From Irpex lacteus (Eukaryota > Basidiomycota > Agaricomycetes > Polyporales > Irpicaceae), in assembly GCA_001986395.2 (NCBI GenBank), contig MQVO02000004.1, forward strand, positions 1,674,001 through 1,738,000: a DNA stretch of 64,000 nucleotides, read 5' to 3'. The translations under genes and the position numbers were made by a program. Below are positions 43,178 to 56,290 of this stretch, in pieces. Position 1 is the first letter of the stretch. Each line of letters starts with the position of its first letter. The notes below the pieces were generated by a model. The model made no database searches and had not been told where the DNA came from. It saw only the letters and a program-made list of their open reading frames with translations.

Positions 43178-44704
43178 TCATCCAGCAAACATCCCGACCA
43201 GGTACTGGCTGACACCCTGTTTCCCCGACAATGTCCGTCAGCATTTAGGCCGAATCAATTGACAGTATGTCATCTCACCTCCGGTGTCAGAATTCCGACA
43301 TCTGAAAACACCAGCGATATCAAGTCAGGCCTGTAATTTGACGTCGTTCGTCAGATCTCTATCTGAAGCCCTGAGGCACCACAAGCTAACTGCATACCGT
43401 GTATAATCCACATCTGGGTTTTGGGCAATTTGTTCAGGGGTCATCGTGCGCTGTGTGGGTTTCACTATTGCATTTTCAGCATGCGAAATGACCTGTGATC
43501 CTTCGTGGGGCGCGTTCGGTGAGGACTGCGTTTCTTGCGCGGCAGCATTCTTCACAGATAGAGAAGGGAACGATAGTATGTTCGGAGTATGGGTGGGTAG
43601 GTCATACTGCGAAAGAGGGAATAGACGATGAAACTTATAACTTCCGAGGCTTGATCAGATAGGTGTCGTGCGATTTGCCACGAGGAATACTCACCTCTCG
43701 GCGAGAGCGTAAAATGGTTTATGTGCTGCTTTTGCAATGATAGCCATCTGATTGCTCCCAACGGCGTTGATAAGTCCACCACTTTCTACGACGGCTTCTG
43801 ATCCAACGAGAACAAAATCGACTTGGTCCATCACATATGCCACTGCAGAGTCGAGAACGACCGTGCATGGAATACCTGCTGCGGTTAGTGCTGCATGCGT
43901 TTTCAGGCTGGGATTTAATGAGCGACATGACAGGATGCGAAGTTAAAAGAGATAAGCACACACCCGAGTCCTCGAGGGCGAGCTTCCGTTACATATACCG
44001 AGATCCGCTTGGTTTTATGCGCATGGAGAAGAGCCTTCATGACAACTCGAGAATACGAATGGGTCAAGATCTAGGTCGTTCCGTGAGCATAGGCGTGCTG
44101 CGCTGGTTAAAGGCAAACGGAACGTGCCACAGAATCATCCTTGATGAATCCCAAAGTCAGCTGGGCGATCTTCTCGCGATACGAGAGGGCCTCGGCCGCA
44201 TACTTTCGACCTTGGTTGATGAGTTCAGTCTTTAGCCCGGCAAAGCTCTAACACCAATCGTCATCAACGGAGCTGAGGAATGAGGCTAACTTAGAAGTTT
44301 ACTCACGTCCGATTCGTGGGGGAAGAGGGTGACAAACGCTATGAATAGTTCGCACCCTGCATCGAGGCTTATTGAATTGGTTGTCCGCTTTTTCAGCTGT
44401 TCTGCACCATCATTAAGTGCCTGGACAAGCTCAAACATGGTCCCAGCTACAGCGACGATCATGACCTCATTTCTTAGAGCGATCTCGGTAGGAAAGTACC
44501 TTTAGAATTGACGACTAGTTCCGAGAGGGCGAGTATGGCTGCCAATGGAGGAGAAATCTAGGCCCACCGGTAGTCTATAGTTCAGTAACGTCACAAGGTT
44601 CGATCGAGGACTACATGACATACTTCTTTATCCTCGAGAATATGAAGGTAGGTCGCGTGAATGTCGAATTCCCCGGTAACTGTTGTTGACTCCGTTCCAG
44701 GCAT
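43178..44704 (-). CDS. GCN3: Translation initiation factor eIF2B subunit alpha (GCN3)
   Basis: Nine exons, 44704-44624, 44557-44500, 44446-44307, 44247-44131, 44070-43964, 43907-43695, 43640-43398, 43330-43279 and 43216-43178, give 349 aa with exact phases. Conserved blocks are [115 protein letters not shown] and [18 protein letters not shown]. eIF2B-alpha is a regulatory subunit of the guanine nucleotide exchange factor for eIF2 and senses eIF2 phosphorylation in the amino-acid starvation response. An extra Gln/Thr/Pro-rich loop of about 40 residues lies before DYTRPD, making it longer than the human 305-aa protein. Confidence 0.93.
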
Positions 44705-46766
44705 CGTGCAGACTTTTTATGCTGCGTTAGTAGACATGTCAGCTAGCATCCAGGCTCGCAGAAAGGCAGTTGTCTGGGTCTGGACTACATGCAGCATGTC
44801 CGTAGTGAATGAACGCACTTACATAGTTATCTAACGTTCTCAGTGTGGCACAAAGCCTGATGAGCGTACAGATCCAAGCCGCGGAATCCTTTGACTCAAG
44901 CGAGATCAATCTCAGGCCGAGAATGATCGATCAGCTAAACGCGCAAAATCTCAGATCCATACTCGCCCTGCCTCTTACAGCAAGTCAGCAAGTTGGCACT
45001 TCTGCCACGAGGCTCGCGGGTCACTATGAGCGTGATAATCTTCTACTGAATACTACCACAATGCGTTCACATGAAGCCCTGTACCAGTTTTCGATGAAAC
45101 ATTCGCACATCTTCAGCCACAGAGGCGAATCTCCGATAACGCTAATGTTGTGAAGCTTCCACTGCTGCTGGTAGTGGCCCGCACTGCCCGTTTCTTCCGA
45201 GTCCCTGAATCGGAGCAGATAAATTTCCTTATAGATCAGCAGCGCGATTCCACGCAATAAATCAATAGGCGGATCCTATGAGGAGTTCACATACATATAA
45301 CACAACAGCTATGCATAAGGTCCTACAGGCTCGGAGCCGTGCCATTACTTACTAGGACAGCTATATGGATTTCCGTTTTCGCAGATCCTCAGGAGGTGCG
45401 CATGGATGGGTCTCCGCCGACAGTTGCAGCAGTCGTACGTTCGGATGATTTGCAAGCGTACAAATTGCACGGTACTTTTCAGGGTTTGGAGTAGAATCTC
45501 ATAGTACAACACGGATTGCCGTAATAGTGCGACAATGTCTGGCCTGGCCCGACTGCTTATAGAGACCCCTTGTTCTATGTGGTCTACACTGCAGATGGCC
45601 CCCTAGGACGCAACAGAAATTCTACTGTCAGTTCGGGAAGCAGCCTTAGTCCACTAGCAACTGATTTTTTTTCGGTCTTAACGCAAAGTCTCGTTCGTTG
45701 CACTATGCTGCGGACGTAAGCATGTGAGCTGTGCAGCGCTCCTGTCGTCGAAGACGAAAAGGGCCAGAATTGCTAAACCACTTATGCATGCGGCGTGTCA
45801 AATAATGCGATACCGTCACGGTTGGAACGCCTATCAGTCCGATACATATGACGTCTGTGTATTATACTCTTTGCGGAAGGCTAGACATTTTCTACGACAG
45901 GCGAGACTGGCACAAACCCGAGCCGACCGCCGACTCGCGGCGATCTGAAGACGAGACGTTTGTCCAAAAGCAGGCAAAGTGCGCGCCATGGTTGCCAGGA
46001 CGACAAGGGCAGATGGCGGCGACGGAGGACGGAAAGACGATGCTGGCTCACACTGTCTCGCACTTGTCGCGCACAAACGGTTGACATTGGCGACGCTTCA
46101 CGTCATTCTGTCATGACCAGCCCAGGGCCACTGGCGCTAAAGGTGCGAGTAGAGCGCGACGACTTCGGCAGCGGCGACGGTGGCGGAAATTCAGATTTGA
46201 CAGCCTGCAACAGATGTTTTCCGACAAGACACTTAGGACAGCGGCGCCGATTGAAATCTAGGAGAGACAAAAGGACTCCGACGCGGTTCCGACATCAGCG
46301 CGTGATGGGAAATAGTTGTTATTACCGGATTTGACATAACGACATACCAAATATTAAACCACTTTGGCGTCGAAACACGTTCCGTGTTTGCGCCGCGTCC
46401 GTACCCGGCCCAAACCCAATGGGGCCGCCGGGCTCTCGCCATCCGCCAGGACCGACTATATAGTCCCAGGCACCTCCGACCTCTCCCCAAAAACAATCCG
46501 AAAATTATGTACTCTACCTCCCACTGCGCCTGAACCGGTCTCGACCTCCCCTCCGCCCACCCCTCTACTCTACGCCCGTACTCGGCGTGTTATAACATCC
46601 TCTGATCCTCATTTTCAACTCCTGGCAACGGTAAGGCTGCCTCCAGGCTCTCCTTCCTTATCTATGCCCTACTTTCCAGCTTGCTGACCTTGCTATGGTC
46701 TCTAGACTCTCCGCCAGTCCGCTATCCCCTGCACACACGCTATAAACTTCCGAAACACCACACAAT
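44705..46766. other. Gene-poor region
   Basis: Just over 2 kb upstream of eIF2B-alpha and of the orphan ORF. Open frames such as 44845-45153 (plus) and 45024-45257 (minus) have no motif or splice support. No repeat or mobile-element sign is seen. Confidence 0.5.
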
Positions 46767-47381
46767 ATGCCGTCAACGCGTCCGGAGCTGTCGTTCTGCT
46801 GCGATGTTGCCTCGCTCGACGAGTGGGCAAGGAGAGCCGGTCTACCATTGACCTCAGCTGAAGCGCTGAGCATGAACTACCGACGCGCCAGAGATTGGAT
46901 GCTGAGGATCAGGAGCGAGTTGTCGACGAGCCACGGATTCACCGACGTCGCGCCTCTGGATAACAAGATCCTCTTCGACATTGAAGCACCCTTCCCCGGC
47001 TATCCTCTACGGCCCAAGCTTCGACTTCGCTTGCCGGCTCACGCGACCACCTTTTTCGCTCCGGAGAGGAGAGTGCAGTGGGAGATGGTCTTCCATAGTA
47101 ATGTCTTCCATCTTCTCCGTCATACCGTCCGCCCTATCAGCGACCTGCTCTACCTCCTCCAATGTCTCGTCACAGGAATGTTCCTGCTCATCATGGAGGA
47201 AGACATACCAGGACAAGGTGGCGTTCGCACTATCCGAGCTCTGCCTCCTGCAGACTGGGTCGCCGGGCACGAGGCTGAACTCGTCAAGATATTCGGCTCG
47301 ACGCATTACCGCCAACTCCTTCGCGCTGCGAGCGACACTCGTATCGCGTTCAAGTGCGAGCCCATAATCGCTCGCCAATAG
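46767..47381 (+). CDS. Orphan intronless ORF, 204 aa, function unknown
   Basis: A single open frame of 204 codons with a good start (ACACAATATGCC) and a composition like the neighbouring genes. The first third is Arg-rich and soluble (NYRRARDWMLRIRSEL). A hydrophobic stretch near residues 125-145 (ISDLLYLLQCLVTGMFLLIM) could be a buried helix or one membrane segment. I recognise no family. The reverse strand is also open for 130 codons there, so coding is not certain. It is isolated in a gene-poor stretch. Confidence 0.5.
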   Translation: MPSTRPELSFCCDVASLDEWARRAGLPLTSAEALSMNYRRARDWMLRIRSELSTSHGFTDVAPLDNKILFDIEAPFPGYPLRPKLRLRLPAHATTFFAPERRVQWEMVFHSNVFHLLRHTVRPISDLLYLLQCLVTGMFLLIMEEDIPGQGGVRTIRALPPADWVAGHEAELVKIFGSTHYRQLLRAASDTRIAFKCEPIIARQ

Positions 47382-48881
47382 GGCTTCCCTTGAAAACACG
47401 TCGCGCTTTCCGGAGCCGAAGGCATCGGTCTTGGCTGATCGACCGGAAGCATTTTTTCATGATCGCCGGCTTCTACTGTGGATGGATTCCACCGCTTGAC
47501 AGTACACTGTCCTGGACGCGTTGTTTTCCACCATCCACTCGACTCATATGTTTAATGGCTGCTTCTTCCTCTCCATGCGCCTCTCATTTTAATGGCTCGC
47601 TGCTTTTATTGCTCTAGACCCATAATCATAATCGCTCCTTACCTTATACTCCAAGCTATTCACGTATTTATCCTGCCTCGTTTCGTATTTCGTATAGCAC
47701 CTGGTGCTCTTGTTATCGCTAGTCAACTCCACACTGCCTTGCACCTTTGTATCAAAGCTTTTCTCTGTCGTCTTCGTGACCGCATGTGTCTCTCGCTCCT
47801 TACCTTACCGTAGTAATTCAGTATGCAAAGCCTTCCGCAGCATCATCACATCGTACTCAATGTCAATAGTAGTAGTAGTGCTCGATAACGCGTACTAGCC
47901 CAATGAGGCATACTCTGCCAGTATGCTCTTCAGAACCTTCATGATGTGATCCTCGTGGGACAAGGCACGCTTCCGTGCGATTCTTGGTCCTAAAATGAAG
48001 TTCCTCTGATTGAACGTAGCACTTTACAAGGCCACTATGACGTGCTGTTTCTATGGTACGGTACTAACGGAGGATATAAGGCCGCCCGAGACTACATATA
48101 ATTAGGCTCAACCGCACGTCTACATTGCGACGGCATAGATAGACCATGTCGGACCCAAATCTCCGCTGAACAACAACGACCCTTGAGCTTGAGTTACGGT
48201 GTCGGGCTCTCATGAGCATCAAAACGGCCGAGCACCGGGAGCGCCATCGCATTCGGCTTGTCGCTGCAGTACTGGAACCCAGCGCAGACCAAAAAATTGG
48301 ACGTAGAGGGTATAGTTCATCTTACCATGAAGTGAAAGCGGCGCTGTGGCGTAGTACATGAGCAGCCGCCACACGGAGCTATAGGCTACTCACGGATACA
48401 GCGTGTCAGTAGTAGTGGTTTGCGGGTACGCGATCTGTTCATTCGGGGTTAGAAGCACAAAACATGCTCAAAGTTTGGGTTAAGGGCCTGGTAAGCTCAG
48501 AAACCGATAAACCGCACTAGCAACATGAAATTTGAAGACATAGTCACCTGCATTCACATTGGAGCGGTTTGCATGCAGCGATACTGACCGCGAGAAGCGG
48601 TTGTAAGCCTTGGCACTACCGAGATCTGCAAACAAGTATCTGGTTATCCAATGCGCAAGGTAAACAAGAATTTGCTACTTACACTGGCAGACTGAGTTAT
48701 GCGTGCAGGACGCCGTGACGAATATCGTCTGCTTTATCTCGGCGGTAACGCGATTCACGTGACAGCGTCACGGGCCGCGCGTGACAAGTTCGATGGTCGT
48801 CTGCGGTGAGTGTTGTGCTCGGAGTGAGTTTACCTTCGTCCTCGACGTCTTTCGCGACCTCGACATATACCCCTTAGGACC
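47382..48881. other. Gene-poor region and promoter of the TOG-protein gene
   Basis: About 1.5 kb. A possible minus-strand exon series near 48430-48760 (with DLGSAKAYNRFSRSV) has splice-like ends but no start codon and no motif, so it is not called. The last 100 bp precede the TOG gene start. Confidence 0.45.
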
Positions 48882-51800
48882 ATGGATGGTCCTCCACCGG
48901 CCGAAGAGGACTTCTCTGCCCTCCCGATAGCCGATCGGCTCGCACACAAAAATTGGAAGGCAAGGGTCAGCGCATACGAATCACTCATCAAGACTTTCCA
49001 GACAACCGCAGACGACTCGGATCCCGCTTTCAAACCGTACTTGAACAACCCGGACACGCTCAAGAAGATTGTCACCGACTCGAATGCTGTGGCACAGGAG
49101 AAAGGAGTGGAGTGCGTCATGAACTTTGTCAAGTTCGCAGGAGAGAATGCTGCGAAGACGCGAGAGGTAGTGGTGCCGGCGCTCGTGGACAAATGCTTTG
49201 GATCGGCGAGGGCTGGTACGAAGAACCAGGCTTTAGAGTTGGTTCTGCAATATGTGGAGGTGGAGAATGGAGGAGCGGGAGTCATTGTGCGTAGTCGCGG
49301 GCTTCTTGAAATGTGAGATGGTATGTCTAAATTACAACAGGACAACATTCTTCCTGGGCTTGGGGCAAAGCAGCCCAAGACAGTTGCGGGATGCGTAATT
49401 GCTCTCAAGGAGGCTGTAAGGTACGATACTTCTACATGGTGTACGCCACTAGAATCATTCAACCTATGTATATGCGCGTAGGCTGTTCGGAACGACCGCA
49501 ATACCCCCTGCTCCGGTTCTCAAAGCACTGCCCAAGATATTCGGGCATACAGACAAGACAGTTCGTGCTGAGGGAACGCAATTGACGCATGCACTATATC
49601 AGTACATTGGCCCAGCGATCGAAAACTTTTTGGGCGATCTTAAACCAGTACAGGTGAAGGAACTCAAGGAAGCGTTCGAAGCCATGGAGAAGGAGGGGAA
49701 GGGGAAGGGCAGTCTGAAGCCCGAAAGGTTGACGAGGGAGGCTTCACGCGCAGCTGAGGCGTATGACGCGACTGCCGAGGATGGAGAGGCTGCTGCACCG
49801 GAGGAAGGTGCGTGCTTACTTTGTTGCCTTATGATCATGAAAAATAACATTACCCTAGCGGAAGAGCTGGATCCTCGCATGATGATGGACGAAGTCGACA
49901 TCGTGCCCAAACTTCCTTCTAACTTCCACGCGAATTTGGGGTCATCGAAGTGGAAGGAGCGGAAGGAGGCTTTGGACGAGCTACTGGCGTTGCTGAACGC
50001 AACACCGCGTATCAAAGACTCACCGGAGCTTGCAGACTTGCCAAAGGCACTCGCGACATGCATTCACAAGGACAGCAATATCAACTGCGTCATGGCCGCG
50101 GCGAACTGCCTGGAAGGTCTAGCCAAAGGGATTATGTCACCGTTCGCGCGGTTCCGTGAAGCCATTGTGCCGCCTATGCTCGAGCGATTGAAGGAGAGAA
50201 AGGCAAACGTCACAGATGCTATTGGAGCGGCTTTGGATGCCATCTTTGTTACAGTAAGCCGAAAGCTATCAACTCCCTGTTGCTGTGTTGCCTCATAAAT
50301 TCATTTAGACCACATTGGGTGACATCGTTCCTGACCTTCTTCCAGCGTTAAAGAACAAGAACCCTCAGGTGAAGGAGGGTACTCTGAAGTTCCTAGCTCG
50401 TTGTCTATCAACGTCACCAGATCCGCTGCCAAATCCACAAGTCAAAGTCGTCTCTGAGGCACTCGCCCCAATTCTTGAGGATTCGTTCGAAGGTGCACGA
50501 AATGAGGCAGCGACATGTCTGGGTACCCTGATGAAGATGGTTGGTGAACGTCCTCTGAATGCTCTGATGGATGGTTTAGCGGATGTACGGAAAGCGAAGG
50601 TCAAGGAAGCGTACGAGAAGGCTACAGTGAAGGCAAAGGCTGGTGGTCCGGCCAAACAGCCTGCTAAACCTGCTGCAGCTGCGAAGTCTGCGCCGGCGAA
50701 GGCTGCACCTCCTGCAAAGAAAGCAGCCCCGCCTCCTTTAGACGAAGGTTTCCAGACACCTGCGGAGGATAAACCCATCAAGAAACCTCCTGCACGTTTG
50801 CTGGTGCGTGGTGTGATTCATACGCAATACGATGTTCTGATAAACCATGTGCTCGCGGTTACAGGCCAAAAAGACACCGGCTGCAGCAGCTTCAGGCAGC
50901 GAGGCGCCGTCTGCACCGGTCGCATCTGCACCCCCTGTGAAGAAGCTGCCACCGGCTGCTGCAGCCTCATCGAAGCCGGCTAAAGGTGGTGCCGCTCCCC
51001 CACCTGGTGCACTAGACGAATTCAAGTACAAGCATTCATCTGAAAATGCGGAGGCACTGGCAGCAGAGACCATTCCCGAAGGATATGCTGCGGGTTTAGC
51101 GGACTCAAATTGGAAAACTCGTCTCGCTACTTTGGAGGAGATGACTGGCTGGGTTGAAAGTTCGGCAGGTGATTTGGACTCTGAGGTTATAGTCAGATTC
51201 TTGGCTAAGAAAGGTTGGAGCGAGAAGAATTTCCAGGCTAGTACTCACTTCGACTCGTTGATCTCATCCATCGCTGATATCATATACACGCGTCTGCAGG
51301 TTTCGACGAAACTATACGGCATACTTAACATCCTCGCGGAACGATGTCCGAGTTTCGGAAGATCATCGGTTGCGTTATGTGTACCTCATTTGAGCGAGAA
51401 ACTGGGCGACATGAAGCTCAAAAAGCCAGCCGGAGAAACTCTAATATTATTCAGCGAGAAAACGTCCTTACAGTTTGTATTGGGACAAGGTCCGCCGGCA
51501 TCGTATGATAATCCCTTGTGTATCCTGACGTTTGATCGTAGCGTACGAGCCATTGTCGAAGCAAAAGGCACCCAAGGTCTTGGCCGATGCCGTGGGGTGG
51601 ATTGATCAAGCCCTGAAAGAATTCGGAATCGCCGGCCTCTCTCTTCGTGCTTTGATTGACTTCCTGAAGGCAGCCTTGAGCAACTCTAATGCAGCTGTGC
51701 GTACAAGCGCCACCAAGACCCTAGTGACGGTGAAGCTCTTCGCAGGACCTAGTAAGTTTGCGCTACAGCCCTCGTTTAGCTATAGATCGCTCAGCTCCTT

Positions 51801-54800
51801 TGCAAGGCATTAAGGATTTGATCGAGGATCTGAACCCCCAGCTATTGAAGACTATCAATGCCGAGTTCGACAAGGTTGAGGGTACCTCCGCCCCCACTCC
51901 AACACGCGTGTCGGCAGATGTGGTTAACATGACGGCATCGTCGGGGGCCGGAGGCGGTAAGGCCGCTGCTCGCGGCGGCGATCCGTTGGACGATCTATTT
52001 CCTCGAGTCGAAATCGACGGCTTACTCAAGGGCACAACGATTCTCGCTGATGCAAAGAGCGATGCTTGGAAGACGAAGAAAGAAGCTCTCGAGACGTTGC
52101 AGGCGATTTTGGATCAAGGTGCCAATAAGCGTCTCAAGCCGAATATGGGTAAGCAGCGTATTGTATCTCTTTCATGAGACATTCGCTGATCCGTCGAATG
52201 TTTCGCAGGCGAGATAGGTCAGATTTTGAAGTCGCGGGTCACGGATACGAACAAGGCGGTGCAATCCCTTGCTTTGGATATCGTTGCGCGCATCGCTACT
52301 GGAATGGGCAAGCCGTTCGACAAGCAATGCCGATTTTTCGTAACTCCCGTTTGTACGGTACTCGCTGATCAGAAGGCTCCGATAAGGGCTTCCGCGTTGC
52401 AGGTGCTGACTGCTATCGCGGATGCTTGTGAAGGCTTAGAGCCCATGGTACCTGGTATCGCTACTGCTCTCGAGACTGCAAATCCTCTTCAGCGATCCTC
52501 CCTCCTCGGATGGCTCGTAGATAGGTTCAAAGATTCCGCACCACCTGCCAACTTGGACTTGACGAGCTGGGCAACTCCCATTGTATCGTGTTTGGATGAC
52601 AGAAACGGCGAAGTGCGGAAGAGCGCGCAGGCTTTCCTACCAACTCTGATTGCGTGTGCTGGATTCGAATATGTGATGCAGCAGACAAACTCGCTCAAGC
52701 CAGCTTCGAAATCTACTGCTGTTCCCTTGGTCCAGGCCGCGCGAGGCTCTGCTCCTGCTGTGGCTCCAAAAGCTGCGGCTCCATCCGCATCCAAAGCTAC
52801 GTCCAAACCAGCTCCCATCAAAGTCGCTGCAGCAAATGCTCCCGAACCGAGTCAGTCATCGCCCGTCAGTGCTGCTGCACCTCCTGTCAGCAAACTTACA
52901 GGTGTTCGTCGTAAACTTCCGCAAGGCTCGACCTCACAGCCTGAGTCACGCTCCGAGACACCTGTCGAGGGGCCTTCGTCTCGGCTGCCTAGCAAGCTGA
53001 CTACCGGCCTGAGGAGACCAGCAGGTTCTATCAGTGCTCCAAAGCCTCCTGTAGCCGCCGTAGAGTCAACTGCGCCGTTCACAGGTTCGAACGTCGAGGC
53101 GAAGAAAGCCCGGTTGAAAGATGCTCAGAAATGGATCAACGAAGGTGGGGCGACACGCAAAGATCTTGCCGAGGCCTTGAATCACCAGATGGAACCGTAT
53201 GCATCGAAGGAGCTTCTGGCCCTGCTCTTTAGTCGTGATCACAATTCTGTGAACGATCACGTCGCAGGTTTGACCATGATATACGACTTCTACAGTGGCG
53301 TGGAAAGTGGGGACGACAAGTTTGGCCCGGTCGAGCATGCCAGGATGGTAGCCATCGCGAACTCAGATTTCGCGCTGAAATACGTGTCGATGAAGGCACA
53401 CGAACCCCAGTCGAATCTGGTGCAGAAGTGCTTGGAGGTCGTTGAGGCGATTCTCGCCTTCTTCCAGTCTGTTGATTACCAACTGACCGAAGGCGAGGCG
53501 ACATGCTTTATTCCAACTATGGTTTACAAAGTCCGTGAGTTCAATAGGCGTTTCATTACGCCATACTGACTCCAATCGCAGCTTGGTGACGCACGCGAAC
53601 CCATGCGAGTACGAGCGCAGCAAATTTGCCAGAAACTGCCCAAGGTGTACGCATTTAGCAAGGTTTTCCAGCTCTTATTGGAGCATGGCCTCAAGTCGAA
53701 GGTTGCGAAAACGCGACAAGGGGCGCTGGAAGAGCTGACTAGTTTGCTGAAGCGGTTCGGTATTGGTGCATGCGAGCCCCCCAAGGCGTTCCCCGTCATT
53801 GCTGCTACCATATCAGACAAGGATCCAAACGTACGGAAGTCTGCTTTGGCTGCCTTGAGGTGAGTTTTAAAGAGTGATGGTGGGCATAACTAACGTAATC
53901 GCAGCGAGGGCTATGTCCTGGTTGGAGAGAGAATATGGCAACTCGTTGGCTCATTGTCTCCGAAAGACAAGACTCAGTTGGAAGAACGCTTGCGTCGCGT
54001 TGCTGGCCCCAGTTCACCTGACAAAGGTGATGGTCCTATGAGCCCGACATCACGCTTAGCTGCAGCAGGAGCAGGAGCTCGTTCCGCGTCCCCCGCACCA
54101 GGTATTGCCTCGCGTTTGGGCGCTCTCCCTCGATCTGCAAGCCCTGCTGGCGTCCCTACGTCCCGTCTCGCGCGTCCCATATCTCCTTCAAATCCTGCTA
54201 GATCACTCTCTCCCAGTCCCTCTGCCGTCCCGCATCCAGCCTCCCCTGCTCGAACAAGCAAAATTGCCAAACCTACCTCTCATCTACCAGGACCGTCATC
54301 ACCCAGTGGCATTGGCCGACCGAAGAGTTTGTTGCCCTCTCGTTTAGGGCCGCCTCGAAGTCGACCGAAGACCTTGCAGAACGCGTATGCCGCTCCTGTA
54401 CCCGAGGAACGTGTAGTTGAGGAGCGCTACCCAGAAGATGACTTCTCCCTCCCTGCTTCCGTGAGTGGCAATTCAAACCATACGCATGCGGCGCAACCAG
54501 AGTCGGACTCTTCAGAGGATATCACTGTGGCTATCTCGAGTATCCTCAGCAACGACCCATCACGGAGCGTTGACGCTCTCAAGAGAATCCAGAAGGTCCT
54601 TGAGATTGGCCCTGAAGAAGGACCTTCCTCTCCGGCTTACCGCGAGCTGGCGGAACACACGGAGGGACTCATCGAGACTATAACACTCCAGATGGCGCAC
54701 GTATTCGAGCGACCAGAAGACGTTAGCATCAATGAGAACTTCAGGCTCGCCAAGCACCTCATACAAACACTGAATGCTTTCTGCGATCATATTTTCCTTG

Positions 54801-56290
54801 CAGAATCACTCACTGTGGACATTCTGACGGCGTTGCTGGAGGAGTTGACGCTGAGGCTTCTTCAGACAGACAACAGCCCAGACAGTCGAGTGAAGGACCT
54901 GTCTCGATTTATCAATATGATTATCCTTAGACTATTCAATACTGCTAGGCGTATGTCCGTTATTCGGTGAGTTACGTTGTCGGACATAAAATGCATAACT
55001 GCTGATCGAACGCTATGTAGAGCGCTATTTGCTTTGCTGCTTCAAATTGTCAAGCCGTTCCCGAGCAACGGGACTGCTGCGGATTCTGAAGAAGCCAAGG
55101 TAGCAGAACTGGTCCTGAAGTGCGTCTGGAAGCTGGCAAGGAATATACCACAAGATTTGGAGAAGAAAATCTTAGATCCCGTCGAACTATTCCCCTCTAT
55201 CGAACACTTCCTACAATCTGTGCCACCGAATGAGTGGCGAGCACGAGCGACGAATAAAGTCCCATGCGGAGATATGCCTCTGAGGACGATCAAGGTTATC
55301 ATTCAGCATGTAGTCGGTAAGGAAGCTTTATTGCTGACCATCGGGTACAACGCTAATTCAATGTGCCCGTAGGACACTATGGAGACGAAGTCTACGACCT
55401 CCTTTCGGCCTCATTCGATGATCCTTCGGCTACCATCGTATACCCTTATGTATACCGCATCCTTAACTCCAGCACACGAACGGCCGCAGAAGTTCCCCTT
55501 CGCCCCAATGGTACTGGCCGAGATCGGGCTGTCTCGAGGACAGAGTCTCCTGCCTTGAGTCGCCCTATTTCCCCTCAGGGCACCATTTCGTCACGTCGAT
55601 CTTCACGGGATGGAGGTGGAAGCCAAAGCGTGTCCTCATATACCAACGGCAACGGACGGGTGGCAGAGGAACCTGATCTCGACGAGCAGCTTACCGTCAT
55701 CATCCGCCATATTTCCAGCGAGACAACAGGTGCTATGCACAAGGAAGGCATCACCGAACTGCACCATTTCCTGAAGGCGCACCCGCACAAGAAGTCAAAG
55801 GTGGATAAGTTGTTGGATTCGACTGGACCGGCATTCCGCAAGTACATTACAAGAGCACTGGCCAGCAGAGCGGCCGAAGATGAGGAGCGGACTGTCGCCG
55901 TGGCGAACACGCTTTCCAGTTAGTTATTTACCCTCATAGGTTAAGTACCTTCGTCGTGCTGACCTTTCTGCAGAACTTGAGTCTGGCTCACGCGAACGTG
56001 TCACTAGCCTGGAATCCCAATCGGGAGGTACGTATCTCCTCGCACATGCTTCTATCTTCGCTCATTCGAAACCCGTCTCAGTAGACCCAGACGCGACAGC
56101 GCGAGTGCTCACGCCTACATCCCCCATGTCACCTCAACGATCAAGCATCGCTGAACTTCCACCACCGCAGCAAGAGAAGCTCTCGAGACTGCACGACATC
56201 TTCCAATACCGCTCAAGTTCAGCAAGTGCAGGCTCTTCGCAAGACCGTGCCACACCCTCCGCACTTAACTCTCGTATTCCTCAGTTATGA
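48882..56290 (+). CDS. XMAP215/Dis1-family microtubule polymerase with about five TOG domains
   Basis: Sixteen exons give about 2197 aa: 48882-49286, 49341-49420, 49482-49807, 49859-50253, 50309-50803, 50865-51236, 51300-51489, 51542-51751, 51795-52148 (start could be 51786), 52209-53530, 53582-53859, 53905-54966, 55021-55316, 55373-55918, 55974-56027 and 56082-56290. TOG-type openings recur at about residue 10 (LPIADRLAHKNWKARVSAYE), 285 (FHANLGSSKWKERKEALDE), 640 (YAAGLADSNWKTRLATLEE), 895 (SDAWKTKKEALETLQ) and 1258 (RKDLAEALNHQMEPYASKELL). They are joined by Ala/Pro/Lys linkers. A Ser/Pro/Arg-rich basic region with many SP sites (about 1510-1640) likely binds the lattice, and helical C-terminal domains follow. 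TOG arrays bind free tubulin and speed growth at plus ends. Yeast relatives have two TOGs and this has a metazoan-like series. Confidence 0.9.
51237..51299 (+). other. Probable in-frame GC-AG intron in the TOG-protein gene
   Basis: A 63-nt segment starting GCTAGT and ending TCTGCAG interrupts NFQ|VSTKLYGIL in the third TOG domain. It is a multiple of three and open, so it could also be retained as 21 extra residues. Intron-like ending and disruption of a conserved helix favour splicing. Confidence 0.5.

Noticed and set aside
44845..45153. A 102-codon plus-strand frame upstream of eIF2B-alpha
   Set aside because: There is no motif or splice context, and the opposite strand is also open over part of it.
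48430..48760. A possible minus-strand exon series with DLGSAKAYNRFSRSV
   Set aside because: Splice-like ends exist but there is no start codon, no stop-to-stop model and no recognised family.
48830..49501. A 223-codon open frame on the minus strand
   Set aside because: It is antisense to the first TOG-domain exons, which have clear family sequence. No independent motif is present.
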